The notes under the pieces were generated by a model, which was given only the letters and a program-made list of their open reading frames with translations, had not been told where the DNA came from and ran no database searches. This document shows positions 25,748 through 34,325 of a stretch of DNA of 64,000 nucleotides, piece after piece. Position 1 is the first letter of the stretch. Every line of letters begins with the position of its first letter. Source of the DNA: Rhodospirillaceae bacterium (lineage in GTDB: Bacteria; Pseudomonadota; Alphaproteobacteria; Rhodospirillales; Rhodospirillaceae); assembly GCA_002737725.1 (NCBI GenBank), contig NSIP01000009.1, forward strand, positions 1-64,000. Direction: 5' to 3'. The position numbers and the translations under genes are program-made.

Positions 25748-26503
25748 CTAGTTTCGTCTGTTTTCCGGCGACGTTGGGCGGAACTCTGGACGAGTTTTCA
25801 GGCTTTCGTCAGCGGCATGATAAATCATGTTCATGCGCGCGGGATTGTCCATGGCATCGAGTGTGAACATGGCCAAGTCGTCGCGGGTGACTTCGGTAAA
25901 GGTGGTATAGTCCACCGTCAGGCGTGCGCGCTGTGTGGCAGGTGGCTGCGGATCAAGCGGCAGCAACCCATTGCGAATAATGGTGTAGGGTACGCCGCTC
26001 TCTATTATGGCTTTCTCGGTCAGGCCCTTATCCACCAACGTCGGCGTTTGTTTGAAGGTACGCAGCGCTGGCACTTCTTTGATGTTGTCGCCAGCGCCAA
26101 CCGATCCATGATGGATAAATTGCTTCACGCCGGTTCTTTTGGCGTGGGTCAAAATATAGCGCGTGGTGGTTTCATAAAACTTTTCGATCTTGCTGCTTTC
26201 GCCCCGTTGGGCCGACCCATCAATGGCGATGCGGAATTTTTTTGAATCAAAGGCTGCGGCGACGCTTTTCTCATCGGTCAGGTCGCCGACGACGTAGTCC
26301 ACCTTCAACCCTGACAAGCGCGATTTGTCGCTGTCCTTGCGGGCAAATACGGTGACATCCTCGCCTGCTTGCACCAGCAATTTCACGATGGGTGCGCCCA
26401 GGCGCCCCGTACCGCCGAAGATAATCACAGCTCCTTCTTTGGCGATGGCGAGAGGGGCGAGCAGGGATAACGCGATGGCCGCAATGATCGAGCGATAAAA
26501 CAT
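25748..26503 (-). CDS. Exported NAD(P)-binding (NmrA/atypical SDR-like) protein, paralogue 1
   Basis: 251 residues with a signal peptide (MFYRSIIAAIALSLLAPLAI, cleavage after AIAK) followed directly by a Rossmann dinucleotide motif, IIFGGTGRLGAPIVKLL. It continues FARKDSDKSRL and YVVGDLTDEKSV, then HAKRTGVKQFIHHGSVGAGD and a C-terminal SGVPYTIIRNGLL. This is an NAD(P)H-binding atypical SDR. Its export is odd because NAD(P) is cytoplasmic, so the fold may bind another ligand, or the protein may be tethered. It is a close paralogue of the next gene and probably shares its promoter region upstream of the amidohydrolase. Confidence 0.75.
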   Translation of the reverse strand: MFYRSIIAAIALSLLAPLAIAKEGAVIIFGGTGRLGAPIVKLLVQAGEDVTVFARKDSDKSRLSGLKVDYVVGDLTDEKSVAAAFDSKKFRIAIDGSAQRGESSKIEKFYETTTRYILTHAKRTGVKQFIHHGSVGAGDNIKEVPALRTFKQTPTLVDKGLTEKAIIESGVPYTIIRNGLLPLDPQPPATQRARLTVDYTTFTEVTRDDLAMFTLDAMDNPARMNMIYHAADESLKTRPEFRPTSPENRRN

Positions 26504-26608
26504 CGGTTCAATTCTCCAAAAGGTCTATGCAGCGTTAAAGTGTTCGCGGAATGTATGGCCAATATCGTGGCCTCTGACATAGCCCACTATCGCCCCGTAA
26601 GGATATAT

Positions 26609-27412
26609 TTAGTGCCCCTTTGTGCCCGGACCAATAGGCCCCGTAGGCAACGGCCGCTCCATTTTGAAAGTAGGGTCGAAGGCGTGGAAGATTCGGTTGG
26701 TGCGCATGGGGTTGCCCAGAACGTCGAGCGTCAACATGGCAAGGTCGCCGCGCGTCACATCGCCAAAAACAGCTTGGTCGGTCGTGAGGTAGGCATTGCC
26801 GGTGGGCGGCGGTTGCGGATCGTTCGGAACGCGGCCATGGCGGATGATGGTGTAGGGCACGCCGCTCTCGATTAAGATTTTCTCCGCTTGGCCCTTATCA
26901 ATCAATGTCCCGGAGCCCTTCAGAAACGCGAACTGAGGAAACAGCTTGATGTTATCACCCGCCAACACCGAGCCGTGCAGAATAAACTGCTTCACGCCTG
27001 TGCGCTTAGCGTGCTTGATCATTGGCGTCATGATCGCAGTATAGAATCCTTTGCTATCCCGATCAGGCCCGCCGCCTTTGCCCGTACTGGCGCGGTTGGC
27101 GCTGGCATCGACCAGCGCACGATAGGCTTTGGCATCGAACGTAGCTGCTATGCTTTTTTCATCTAACAAATCGCCAATCGCATAATCTAATTTCAGGCCA
27201 TCCAGCGCGCTGCGATCCGAGCCCGCACGCGTAAACACCGTCACGTCTTCACCCGCGGCAACCAAAGCCTTGACGACTTCGACGCCCAGTTTTCCGGTGC
27301 CACCGAAGACCAACACTCCATTGCGGTTGGCAAAGCCCGTCTGCGCGGTTGTCGGTGTCGCGAGTCCGATACCTAGGAACAGAGAGATCAGAAATTTGCG
27401 CCGTACGAGCAT
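26609..27412 (-). CDS. Exported NAD(P)-binding (NmrA-like) protein, paralogue 2
   Basis: 267 residues from ATG 27412, with a signal peptide (MLVRRKFLISLFLGIGLATP, cleavage after TAQ). Rossmann motif VFGGTGKLGVEVVKALVAAG, then FTRAGSDRSALDGLKLDYAI and HAKRTGVKQFILHGSVLAGD. It shares about half its residues with the gene at 25748, so the two arose by tandem duplication. A longer upstream reading frame to 27658 exists but overlaps the amidohydrolase gene and is discarded. The start lies 27 bases after the amidohydrolase stop, implying one operon. Confidence 0.78.
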   Translation of the reverse strand: MLVRRKFLISLFLGIGLATPTTAQTGFANRNGVLVFGGTGKLGVEVVKALVAAGEDVTVFTRAGSDRSALDGLKLDYAIGDLLDEKSIAATFDAKAYRALVDASANRASTGKGGGPDRDSKGFYTAIMTPMIKHAKRTGVKQFILHGSVLAGDNIKLFPQFAFLKGSGTLIDKGQAEKILIESGVPYTIIRHGRVPNDPQPPPTGNAYLTTDQAVFGDVTRGDLAMLTLDVLGNPMRTNRIFHAFDPTFKMERPLPTGPIGPGTKGH

Positions 27413-27438
27413 GTTCACCGCCTCACGTTGGATCGAGC

Positions 27439-28794
27439 TTATCTTCTCGCTTTGCGGTTCACCGGCAGATCCAGCGATGTACGGTCGATTTTCTTGCCGC
27501 CTTTGAAGACCGCAACGATCGCGCGGAAATTCCTTACGTCCGCTGCCGGGTCGGCATCGAGCAATAGCAGATCGGCCCATTTGCCGGGCTCGACGGAACC
27601 AAAATCTTTCTCGCGACCGACATACTTTGCCCCGTTCAAAGTCGCGATTTGGATGCAATCAAACGCCGAGAGGCCTGATTGGGCGAGAAGCTCAAGCTCC
27701 TGATGCACCATGGGCGCCAACGTACGATCAGTTCCTAGCGCCAACACCGCGCCGGCTTCATGCAGGCGTTTGATATTCTTCATGGCGTGGGGGGCGAGCA
27801 TTTTCATAAACGGCGACATGCCGGTATCGATGTAGCGCTTGCGGTCCACAGTTTTGCCGAGATCCAACTCCTCTTCTTCCACCACGGCCTTGAACAACGG
27901 TTCGTCAAAAAAAGAAGGATCATCGGCGACGCGCGCGATATTGCCGAAATAAGCCAGGGTCGTTGCAATCGGAATTTTCTTCTCGGCGGCCAGCTTGATG
28001 AAATTATCATTGGCGATGCTGCGCCACACCGGGTGGGCCAGGGCCGTGATGCCAGCATTGATCGTGGCCTCGGCATCTAACTCGGCGGCGATATGTACAG
28101 TGGTTCGCGTGCCATTGGCGCTGATATATTTCACAACCTTCTCGAACATCTCTTGCGACAAAGCCGGCAGTGTCGGTTGAAACATTAGGCCCTGGCGGTC
28201 GAGTGTCAGCTTGATCATGTCGGGCTTATAGGTGAAGCGGTGATCAAGCTCGCGCTTGGCTTGCTCCCAGTTTTCCACTTTCAGCGCGGCTGGGCCAGCG
28301 GCATAGCCATTGGGAACGGTAATCACGCCGCCACCAGCGAAAATGCGCGGGCTTTGGATTTTGCCCGCCTGTTCATCGGCGCGCATGGCGAAGATGTAGT
28401 CGTTATTGTTGCCTGAATCGTAAATCGCCGTCACGCCGACATAGAGATACGCATGAAGATATTTCAGGCCCTTCGGTTTATCGATGATCAGCTTGCGTTC
28501 GTTCGGGTTAGTGACGTTGCCGGTTTGGCCGCCCGGCAAGTGCATGTGTGATTCCATGATCCCCGGCATGAGATACTGGCCCGTGCCGTCGATGATTTGC
28601 GCGCGCCCGGCGGGAATCGCCAAGGTCGAGACTTGAGCGATTTTGTCACCCTTCACCAGCACGTATGCGCCGGTCTTAGCCGGTCCTCCGGTGCCGTCAT
28701 AAAGGGTCACATTCTTGATCAGAACATCGGCTTGAACCGCCGTGGCGCAAAGGCCCACAAGCGCCGCAAGAGCCACCTGATAGCCCCGTGACAT
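27439..28794 (-). CDS. Exported metal-dependent amidohydrolase
   Basis: 451 residues with a signal peptide (MSRGYQVALAALVGLCATAV, cleavage after VQA). Amidohydrolase-superfamily features are the N-terminal composite domain (VTLYDGTGGPAKTGAYVLVK), metal site HMH in MESHMHLPGG, TTVHIAAELDAEATINAGIT, ALAHPVW, and LALGTDRT with the late Asp. The C-terminus KWADLLLLDADPAADVRNF is typical of imidazolonepropionase/prolidase-like members. Substrate unknown, probably an amide or cyclic amide in the periplasm. First gene of a minus-strand operon with the two exported Rossmann proteins. Confidence 0.82.
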   Translation of the reverse strand: MSRGYQVALAALVGLCATAVQADVLIKNVTLYDGTGGPAKTGAYVLVKGDKIAQVSTLAIPAGRAQIIDGTGQYLMPGIMESHMHLPGGQTGNVTNPNERKLIIDKPKGLKYLHAYLYVGVTAIYDSGNNNDYIFAMRADEQAGKIQSPRIFAGGGVITVPNGYAAGPAALKVENWEQAKRELDHRFTYKPDMIKLTLDRQGLMFQPTLPALSQEMFEKVVKYISANGTRTTVHIAAELDAEATINAGITALAHPVWRSIANDNFIKLAAEKKIPIATTLAYFGNIARVADDPSFFDEPLFKAVVEEEELDLGKTVDRKRYIDTGMSPFMKMLAPHAMKNIKRLHEAGAVLALGTDRTLAPMVHQELELLAQSGLSAFDCIQIATLNGAKYVGREKDFGSVEPGKWADLLLLDADPAADVRNFRAIVAVFKGGKKIDRTSLDLPVNRKARR

Positions 28795-28892
28795 GATCCC
28801 CTCCGATAATCGCCCTGGAGGTCAGTATTCAATACTTAGGCCGGAGTTTCTAGTCGTTAAGCAGGCAAGGCGGTCCTTATGTTAGAGGATGA

Positions 28893-30083
28893 TTACTCCA
28901 CTTCCGCCTTCCCACTTTGAATCAGCGCCTCAATCGCGACCGTGTCGTAGCCCAGTTCGCGCAGCACATCACGCGTGTGTTGGCCTTGGCGTGGCACGTC
29001 TAACCGTACACCTGGCCGCACGCCGCCCACTTCAACGGGCAGGGCGGGCAACTTCATCTTGGTGCCTTTCTTCTCGCCATCGGGAACGGTCAGCGGCACC
29101 AAGCCGCCCGCTGCATTCAAGTGCGGGTCATCGAACATTTCGTGTGGTTTGCTAATGGGCGCAAAGGGCATACCAGTTTGCTCCAGCTTCGCCATCAATT
29201 CGGCTTTGGCATAGGTCTTGAACAGCGCTTCAATGCGCGGTTTGACTTTGTCGCGCTGCGCCACGCGGCCGTTGTTGGCCGCTAAACTTTCATCGGCAGC
29301 AAAATCTATCAGCCCAAACGCTTGGCAGAACACTTTCCATTGCGTATCCGACACCACGCCCACAAACACTTTGTCATCATCCTTGGTGTCGAACACATCA
29401 TAAATCGCCCAGGCCGACACGCGCGCGGGCATGGGCGCTGCGGGCGAACCGGTCACAGCAAATTGCGCCATGTGCTGGCCGACAAGGTAGATGGTGGTCT
29501 CGAACAGCGAGGCTTGCACCATCTGGCCTTTACCCGTGGTGTGGCGCTGTTGCAATGCTGATAATATTGCAATGACTCCAAACATGCCTCCAGTCACATC
29601 AATCACGCTGGCGCCTGCGCGCAAGGGCCGCCCCGGTGGGCCAGTCATGTACGCTAACCCGCCCATCATCTGCGCCACTTCGTCCAGCGCCGTTCGGTTT
29701 TCATAGGGGCCTTTGAGAAAACCTTTCTCGGAGCAATAAATCAGTTTGGGGTTTAGTTTGCTCAGTGCGTCGTAGCCAAAGCCGAGTTTGTCGACCGCAC
29801 CGGGCCGGAAGTTCTCGATCATCACGTCCGCTTTTTCCAAGAGCTGCAGCGCGACCTTTTTGCCCTCGGGTGATTTCAAATCCAAACAGATCGAGCGCTT
29901 ATTGCGGTTGTACATGGGAAAGTACCCCGCGCCCGAACCTTTCAGGCGCCGCGTGTTATCACCACCCATGGGCTCGATCTTAATCACCTCGGCCCCGAGG
30001 TCGGCTAAAATCATGCCCACGGCGGGGCCCATGACCATGTGGGTGAATTCGACGACTTTAATTCCGGTCAGTGGTAACGACAT
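28893..30083 (-). CDS. CaiB/BaiF family III CoA-transferase
   Basis: Family III CoA-transferases move CoA between carboxylic acids through an Asp-acyl intermediate. The protein (about 396 residues) shows the N-terminal LTGIKVVEFTHMVMGPAVGM, DLGAEVIKIEPMGGDNTR, RNKRSICLDLKSPEGKKVAL and the catalytic Asp in GASVIDVTGGMFG. ATG 30083 (MSLPLTG) is preferred to 30095. It is divergent from the HMG-CoA lyase gene, which suggests a shared role in branched-chain or dicarboxylic acyl-CoA degradation. The substrate is not determinable. Confidence 0.88.
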   Translation of the reverse strand: MSLPLTGIKVVEFTHMVMGPAVGMILADLGAEVIKIEPMGGDNTRRLKGSGAGYFPMYNRNKRSICLDLKSPEGKKVALQLLEKADVMIENFRPGAVDKLGFGYDALSKLNPKLIYCSEKGFLKGPYENRTALDEVAQMMGGLAYMTGPPGRPLRAGASVIDVTGGMFGVIAILSALQQRHTTGKGQMVQASLFETTIYLVGQHMAQFAVTGSPAAPMPARVSAWAIYDVFDTKDDDKVFVGVVSDTQWKVFCQAFGLIDFAADESLAANNGRVAQRDKVKPRIEALFKTYAKAELMAKLEQTGMPFAPISKPHEMFDDPHLNAAGGLVPLTVPDGEKKGTKMKLPALPVEVGGVRPGVRLDVPRQGQHTRDVLRELGYDTVAIEALIQSGKAEVE

Positions 30084-30251
30084 GAAATTCCCCATTATTT
30101 AGAATAGGTTATTGATCAGACACACGCAGTTTTGAAACTGCTATGCGTAGCTAATTTCTCCTGCGGATCATATATACTCGTTTAAACAGAACAACCCGTT
30201 CCCTGTGGGCTTGGCGATGCCCCTGGAGTTGCTAAGTATAAGATCACTTTC

Positions 30252-30294
30252 TACCCCCTCTCCCCTCGGGGGCGAGAGGCGGGGTGAGGGGGCA
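30252..30294. repeat. REP-like C/G-rich palindromic repeat
   Basis: CCCCCTCTCCCCTCGGGGGC followed by GAGAGGCGGGGTGAGGGGG forms a stem-loop. It is one of several elements in the window with CCCTCxCCC / GGGxGAGGG arms (34161, 38359, 46682). It lies in the divergent gap before the HMG-CoA lyase gene. Confidence 0.6.
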
Positions 30295-30314
30295 GTGATG
30301 AGAAGGACGAAGTG

Positions 30315-31295
30315 ATGAGCGATATCATGCACGGCATTGATGTTTTGGTCAGCGAGGTGGGCCCACGCGACGGCCTGCAAAGCATTTCATCCATTATGCC
30401 GACGGCTGCCAAAAAAACCTGGATCAAAGCGTTGGCCGATGCGGGTTTGCGCGAAATCGAAGTGGGCTCGTTCGTGCCACCGAAGTTACTTCCACAGCTT
30501 GCCGACACGGCCGAGATTGTTGGGTACGCCCGCACCATTCCTGGCCTGCAAGTGGCAGCCTTAGTGCCCAATGCGCGCGGGGCCGAGAACGCCATTGCGG
30601 CGGGAGCGCACAAAATCACGCTGCCCTTGTCCGCCAGCGAAACCCACAGCCTGAAAAACCTGCGCAAAACGCACGAGCAAGTATTTGAGGAAGTCGCAGC
30701 CATCGTCGCCCTCATCAAAGCGTTGCCTGCTGACAAGCGCCCGCATTTTGAAGGCTCGTTGTCCACGGCGTTTGGCTGCACGCTCGAGGGCATTGTGCCC
30801 GAGGCCGCCGTGGTGAAGTTAGGCGAGCGTTTGATGAAGCTGGGCTGCGATGAAGTGGGCTTGGCCGACACCACGGGCTATGCGAACCCGGCGCAGGTAC
30901 GCAGCATGATTAAATCGATTTGGGCCACACTCGGAAGAAATGCACTGACGGGCATTCATATTCACAACACGCGCGGGCTGGGCTTGGCCAATGCGCTGGC
31001 GGCACTCGATATGGGCCTGACGACGCTTGATAGTTCGCTCGGCGGCTTGGGCGGCTGCCCGTTCGCACCGGGCGCATCGGGCAACATCGTCACCGAAGAT
31101 TTGGTGTTCATGCTCGACAGTATGGGTCTCAAAACCGGCATCGATTTGGAAAAGCTGATGAAGGTGCGCGACATCGTCACCGCCGCCGTGCCCGACCCCA
31201 TGTACGGATTCACGCCAGATTCAGCCTTGCCCAAAGGCTACATCCAAGGTGGACATGGCTGGGGTTTGCCTGAACGCAAACTGGCTGCTGAATAG
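30315..31295 (+). CDS. Hydroxymethylglutaryl-CoA lyase
   Basis: Cleaves HMG-CoA to acetoacetate and acetyl-CoA in leucine catabolism. The product (326 residues) has the family signatures VSEVGPRDGLQ near the N-terminus (metal and catalytic Arg/Asp), GCDEVGLADTTGYANPAQV, HIHNTRGLGLANALAALDMG and the Cys loop GGCPFAPGASGN. ATG 30315 follows AGGACGA, preferred to GTG 30312. A small membrane protein gene starts 2 bases after its stop. DRE-TIM relatives (isopropylmalate synthase) are excluded by the SEVGPRDGLQ form and short length. Confidence 0.92.
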   Translation: MSDIMHGIDVLVSEVGPRDGLQSISSIMPTAAKKTWIKALADAGLREIEVGSFVPPKLLPQLADTAEIVGYARTIPGLQVAALVPNARGAENAIAAGAHKITLPLSASETHSLKNLRKTHEQVFEEVAAIVALIKALPADKRPHFEGSLSTAFGCTLEGIVPEAAVVKLGERLMKLGCDEVGLADTTGYANPAQVRSMIKSIWATLGRNALTGIHIHNTRGLGLANALAALDMGLTTLDSSLGGLGGCPFAPGASGNIVTEDLVFMLDSMGLKTGIDLEKLMKVRDIVTAAVPDPMYGFTPDSALPKGYIQGGHGWGLPERKLAAE

Positions 31296-31297
31296 CG

Positions 31298-31741
31298 ATG
31301 GGAAATATTCTTGGTCGCGCGATTGTCGGCATGTTGCTGAGTTCGCTACTTTTCGGTGCCGCATACGCATTATCGGAGTTTGGGCTAGCGTTGTTGCGCG
31401 CGCCTGAGAGCGCAGCGCCTGCGTTTCTGATCGGCCCATTGGTAACCGCAACCCTACTCGCAACTTTTTTTGCGGTAACGGTGCTGACGCTGATTGGCCG
31501 TCCGATTTATCTGATCCTTCTCGATCACACGCAATGGTATACTGCCATGATCGTCGGCCTCATCGTCGGCTTTGCGGTGGATTTCGCGCTAGCTTTTACA
31601 CTCATCGCCGCAGGGGCTGATGGCGGCGGACTTCTGGCCCATCTGCCCGGCATGCTGATCACATCGGCCCGCGTGGGCGCGCTTGGTGCTGTGGGCGGCT
31701 ACGTTTTCTGGCTGATCGCACGCCCTGGACGTGCGGCATAA
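31298..31741 (+). CDS. Hypothetical membrane protein (4 spans)
   Basis: 147 residues, very hydrophobic, four predicted membrane segments (about 6-28, 45-67, 80-102, 115-140). The sequence MGNILGRAIVGMLLSSLLFG and later GLIVGFAVDFALAFTLIAAG shows no conserved catalytic motif. Family not recognised. It follows the HMG-CoA lyase stop by 2 bases and is likely its translationally coupled partner, but there is no evidence for a shared pathway. It ends against the convergent carbonic anhydrase gene with no terminator visible. Confidence 0.65.
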   Translation: MGNILGRAIVGMLLSSLLFGAAYALSEFGLALLRAPESAAPAFLIGPLVTATLLATFFAVTVLTLIGRPIYLILLDHTQWYTAMIVGLIVGFAVDFALAFTLIAAGADGGGLLAHLPGMLITSARVGALGAVGGYVFWLIARPGRAA

Positions 31742-31742
31742 C

Positions 31743-32357
31743 TCAGACTGCTGCGAACTCGCCGCTGTCTTGCAAGTGATACAGCGTTGCGATGGCCAGG
31801 TCGAAGTAAATGCCATGCACAGCCACATCGCCACTCTCAACGCGCGATTTTATCCAGGGGAAAGTCATCAGGTTGGCAATCGATGTTTTGATGCCTTCCT
31901 TCTCGGCTAAAGTTTGCGCTGCATTGAGATCGCCTTTGGAAATCGCGAGTGCACGTTCACGCGCAGGCGCTGCAATTTTCATCCAGGCGCTGACAAAATC
32001 GTCGCCGCTAATTTGGGTACCGCGCACCATAGCGCCAATGCCGCCGCACAAGGCATGGCCCATGACGATGATCTGTTTGACATTCAGCACCAAAATAGCA
32101 AATTCCAACGCAGCTGACGTGCCGTGGAAATCACCGTCGGGCGAGTAGGGCGGAACAAGGTTGGCAACATTGCGCACCATGAAAATGTCGCCGGGCGCGG
32201 TGCCGAAAATAATCGCCGGTTCCATGCGCGCGTCCGAGCACGCAATAACAATAGCTCGTGGCGCTTGACCTTTGGCGGCCAAAGCCTTCAGCATTGTCTC
32301 ATTGTTTTTATAGTAGCCTTCGCGAAACTTGTGAAAGCCATCGATTAATTTATCCAT
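31743..32357 (-). CDS. Beta-class carbonic anhydrase
   Basis: Interconverts carbon dioxide and bicarbonate in the cytoplasm. At 204 residues it has the zinc ligands Cys40 (IACSDARMEP, with the Asp42-Arg44 dyad), His101 and Cys104 (VMGHALCGGIGAM). The N-terminal FHKFREGYYKNNETM and the NVANLVPPY stretch fit clade B enzymes. Complete, transcribed alone on the minus strand toward the membrane-protein gene. No transporter fusion is present, so supply of bicarbonate for carboxylases is the probable role. Confidence 0.93.
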   Translation of the reverse strand: MDKLIDGFHKFREGYYKNNETMLKALAAKGQAPRAIVIACSDARMEPAIIFGTAPGDIFMVRNVANLVPPYSPDGDFHGTSAALEFAILVLNVKQIIVMGHALCGGIGAMVRGTQISGDDFVSAWMKIAAPARERALAISKGDLNAAQTLAEKEGIKTSIANLMTFPWIKSRVESGDVAVHGIYFDLAIATLYHLQDSGEFAAV

Positions 32358-32433
32358 AGGCGGTGTTTAGGGGGCTCATTCGGTCGCGTCAAACAAAAAA
32401 GCCGTAGTGGAAATCTTACTTCGCCAGCCATGG

Positions 32434-32990
32434 CTAGATCCGGAAGACTTCCGTCACCGCGACCACATAGCCATCGGGATCCGTCAGTAGCATATTCGCC
32501 CCGAATTTGCGTCCAGCCAGGCCGTTGGAGGTGTAGGCGGCGGGCGGGCGCAGCACTCCGCCGCCTAGCGCCGTAATACGTGCTGCGATACTGTTTATGT
32601 CGAGGGATTCAATCATCACAATGATATCTTGAATGCCCAACCGATCGGCTATTTTGCGGTTGGGCTCAAGGCTGGGATCGCGGAATTCAAGCAAGCCGAT
32701 CATGCCGACGTAGTTATCGCGCCCCGCCATGACGATGACACGTGAATTTTTGGATTGGACCGTCAAGGGCAATGCGATTGGCTGGTTGGGGTCTTGGTCG
32801 CCGCGCCAATCGAGCTAAACATGAAACCCGATAGCGGCATAGAACACTTTCGAGCGTTCAGTGTCGCTGACAAGCAACATCTTTCGCCGAACGATAGGGC
32901 CAGCATATGAGTCTCCGACATCTTGAGCGGTCGTCGCCACGCTGAGCAACGCGATACCCGCGAGGGCATAGAGCAGCGTACTGAAAAGCC
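32434..32990 (-). pseudogene. VOC-family protein with in-frame amber codon and lost start
   Basis: The minus-strand frame reads a signal-like STLLYALAGIALLSVATTAQ, the VOC opening VRRKMLLVSDTERSKVFYAA, then IGFHV, a TAG at 32817-32815, and continues in the same frame LDWRGDQDPNQPIALPLTVQ to the full VOC C-terminus (LLTDPDGYVVAVTEVFRI). A Glu codon (GAG) at the stop is the likely ancestral state. No ATG opens the frame; the expected initiator reads TTA-AGG-CTT just 8 bases after the upstream methyltransferase stop, perhaps from TTG. The 112-codon downstream frame could be expressed only from internal starts. Confidence 0.75.
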
Positions 32991-33002
32991 TTAAGGCTTA
33001 AC

Positions 33003-34124
33003 TTACGGCTTTCTGGCACAGCTCACGAACCACGCGACAGTTTTGTCGAGTTGGTCGAACTTGCCATGCCAGATGGAGTCTTTGGGAAAACCCGCATCGG
33101 AATACATCTTTACCGGGTCGTTGGTGGCATAGGCTTCCCAATAGGGTTCGTTGTTATTCTTCAAATCCCAACTGGAATCAAACTGCCCGAAGGCGTCTTT
33201 TTCAGAATAGCGCAGTGGTACGTCTTGATGAATGGCAATGCCGCCTGCCTTCAAAAGGCGAAAACTTTCTTTGAACATCGCCGCTTGAGTTTTTACCGGC
33301 ATCTCGTGCATGGCGTTGTGCGAGACCACCAAATCAAAGCTAGCATCAGGTAGTGTGGTTGCGCCTGCATCCATTTGATGAAAATGAACTGCCGCCCCCA
33401 AAGCTTCGGCGCGCGCGTGTGCGTATCGCAACATACCTGCTCCCACATCAATTGCATGAACTTCAGCATTCGGGAATGCCAGTGCCCAAGGTGTTGTCGA
33501 GCCGCCCGCCGAGCACGCGAAATCAAGAATTCTGGTGGGCGTGAAACCAGCGAAACGTTCTTTAATAAAGCGCTGAATCACTTCCGCTTTGCTTTCCATG
33601 GTGCCGATGCCGCCGCCCATAGAATACAAGTTGCCACCGCCTTCATAGAAGGCACCAGCCATCACGTCGTTTGCGCCGTAGTCAGCCGCATAGTTGACGG
33701 GCTGCAAATGAATGTTCACCTCTTTGATGCCGCGCGGCGGATCAAACTTTGGGTTCAGCGACAGCGAGCCTTTCAGCTTGGTCGAGCCATGCAGTGCGTC
33801 GTAGGTTTTTTCCAAACGCTCTTTCTGGCGATAGATGGGGTCGGCAACCGCGTCCCACATCAGTTCCTGCGCATCGCGATTCAGCGCTGAGAACATGAGA
33901 TAGCTCGGCTCTTTCCACATCACCTCGCCGATGTCGTGGCGGTCGGCGGGTTCGCGCCCGTGCTCTTTCACAAACTTCGGCTTGGCGAGTTTTTCATAAA
34001 TGGCTTTGTTGGCCGGGCGGATTTTGCGGCCCACATGGAATTTCAAATTCAGCACGAACATTTGACGCGCCCGCTCGTCGTGGTTGGGCTGCGACATCAT
34101 CTCGTGAACTGGATTGCGGGCCAT
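33003..34124 (-). CDS. SAM-dependent methyltransferase, paralogue A
   Basis: 373 residues. An N-terminal helical region of about 180 residues (ARNPVHEMMSQPNHDERARQ onward) precedes a class I methyltransferase fold with motif I RILDFACSAGGSTTPWALAF, acidic loop VHAIDVGAGMLRYAHARAEA, FDLVVSHNAMHEMPVKT and a post-motif III LKAGGIAIHQDVPLRYSE. A related architecture occurs at 35655, suggesting a duplicated family around the small membrane operon. Substrate unknown. The damaged VOC gene follows 8-13 bases downstream and was presumably its operon partner. Confidence 0.78.
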   Translation of the reverse strand: MARNPVHEMMSQPNHDERARQMFVLNLKFHVGRKIRPANKAIYEKLAKPKFVKEHGREPADRHDIGEVMWKEPSYLMFSALNRDAQELMWDAVADPIYRQKERLEKTYDALHGSTKLKGSLSLNPKFDPPRGIKEVNIHLQPVNYAADYGANDVMAGAFYEGGGNLYSMGGGIGTMESKAEVIQRFIKERFAGFTPTRILDFACSAGGSTTPWALAFPNAEVHAIDVGAGMLRYAHARAEALGAAVHFHQMDAGATTLPDASFDLVVSHNAMHEMPVKTQAAMFKESFRLLKAGGIAIHQDVPLRYSEKDAFGQFDSSWDLKNNNEPYWEAYATNDPVKMYSDAGFPKDSIWHGKFDQLDKTVAWFVSCARKP

Positions 34125-34160
34125 GGTGTAAACTCCGAAGGCGCTGTTGGGTGCAGTTCA

Positions 34161-34237
34161 ACCAACCCCTCACCCGAAGCTTCGCTTCGACCCCTCCCAC
34201 GCGAAGCGGAGGGAGAGGGTAGGGTGAGGGGGTTGAT
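34161..34237. repeat. REP-like palindromic repeat
   Basis: ACCAACCCCTCACCC at the left pairs with GGGTGAGGGGGTTG at the right, around a GAAGCTTCGCTTCGACC centre. Arms match other C/G-rich elements in the window. Intergenic, upstream of the methyltransferase gene at 34124. Confidence 0.65.
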
Positions 34238-34325
34238 TGGTTACAGTCAAACTCTTCACCCAAACATTACTCCAGCTTTGACCGGGCATAAAGCCCGTGT
34301 CACCAGCTCATTGGTATAGAAAGAC

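Noticed and set aside
27413-27658. Longer N-terminus for the exported Rossmann paralogue 2
   Set aside because: It would overlap the 3' end of the amidohydrolase gene out of frame, and the signal peptide starts at ATG 27412.
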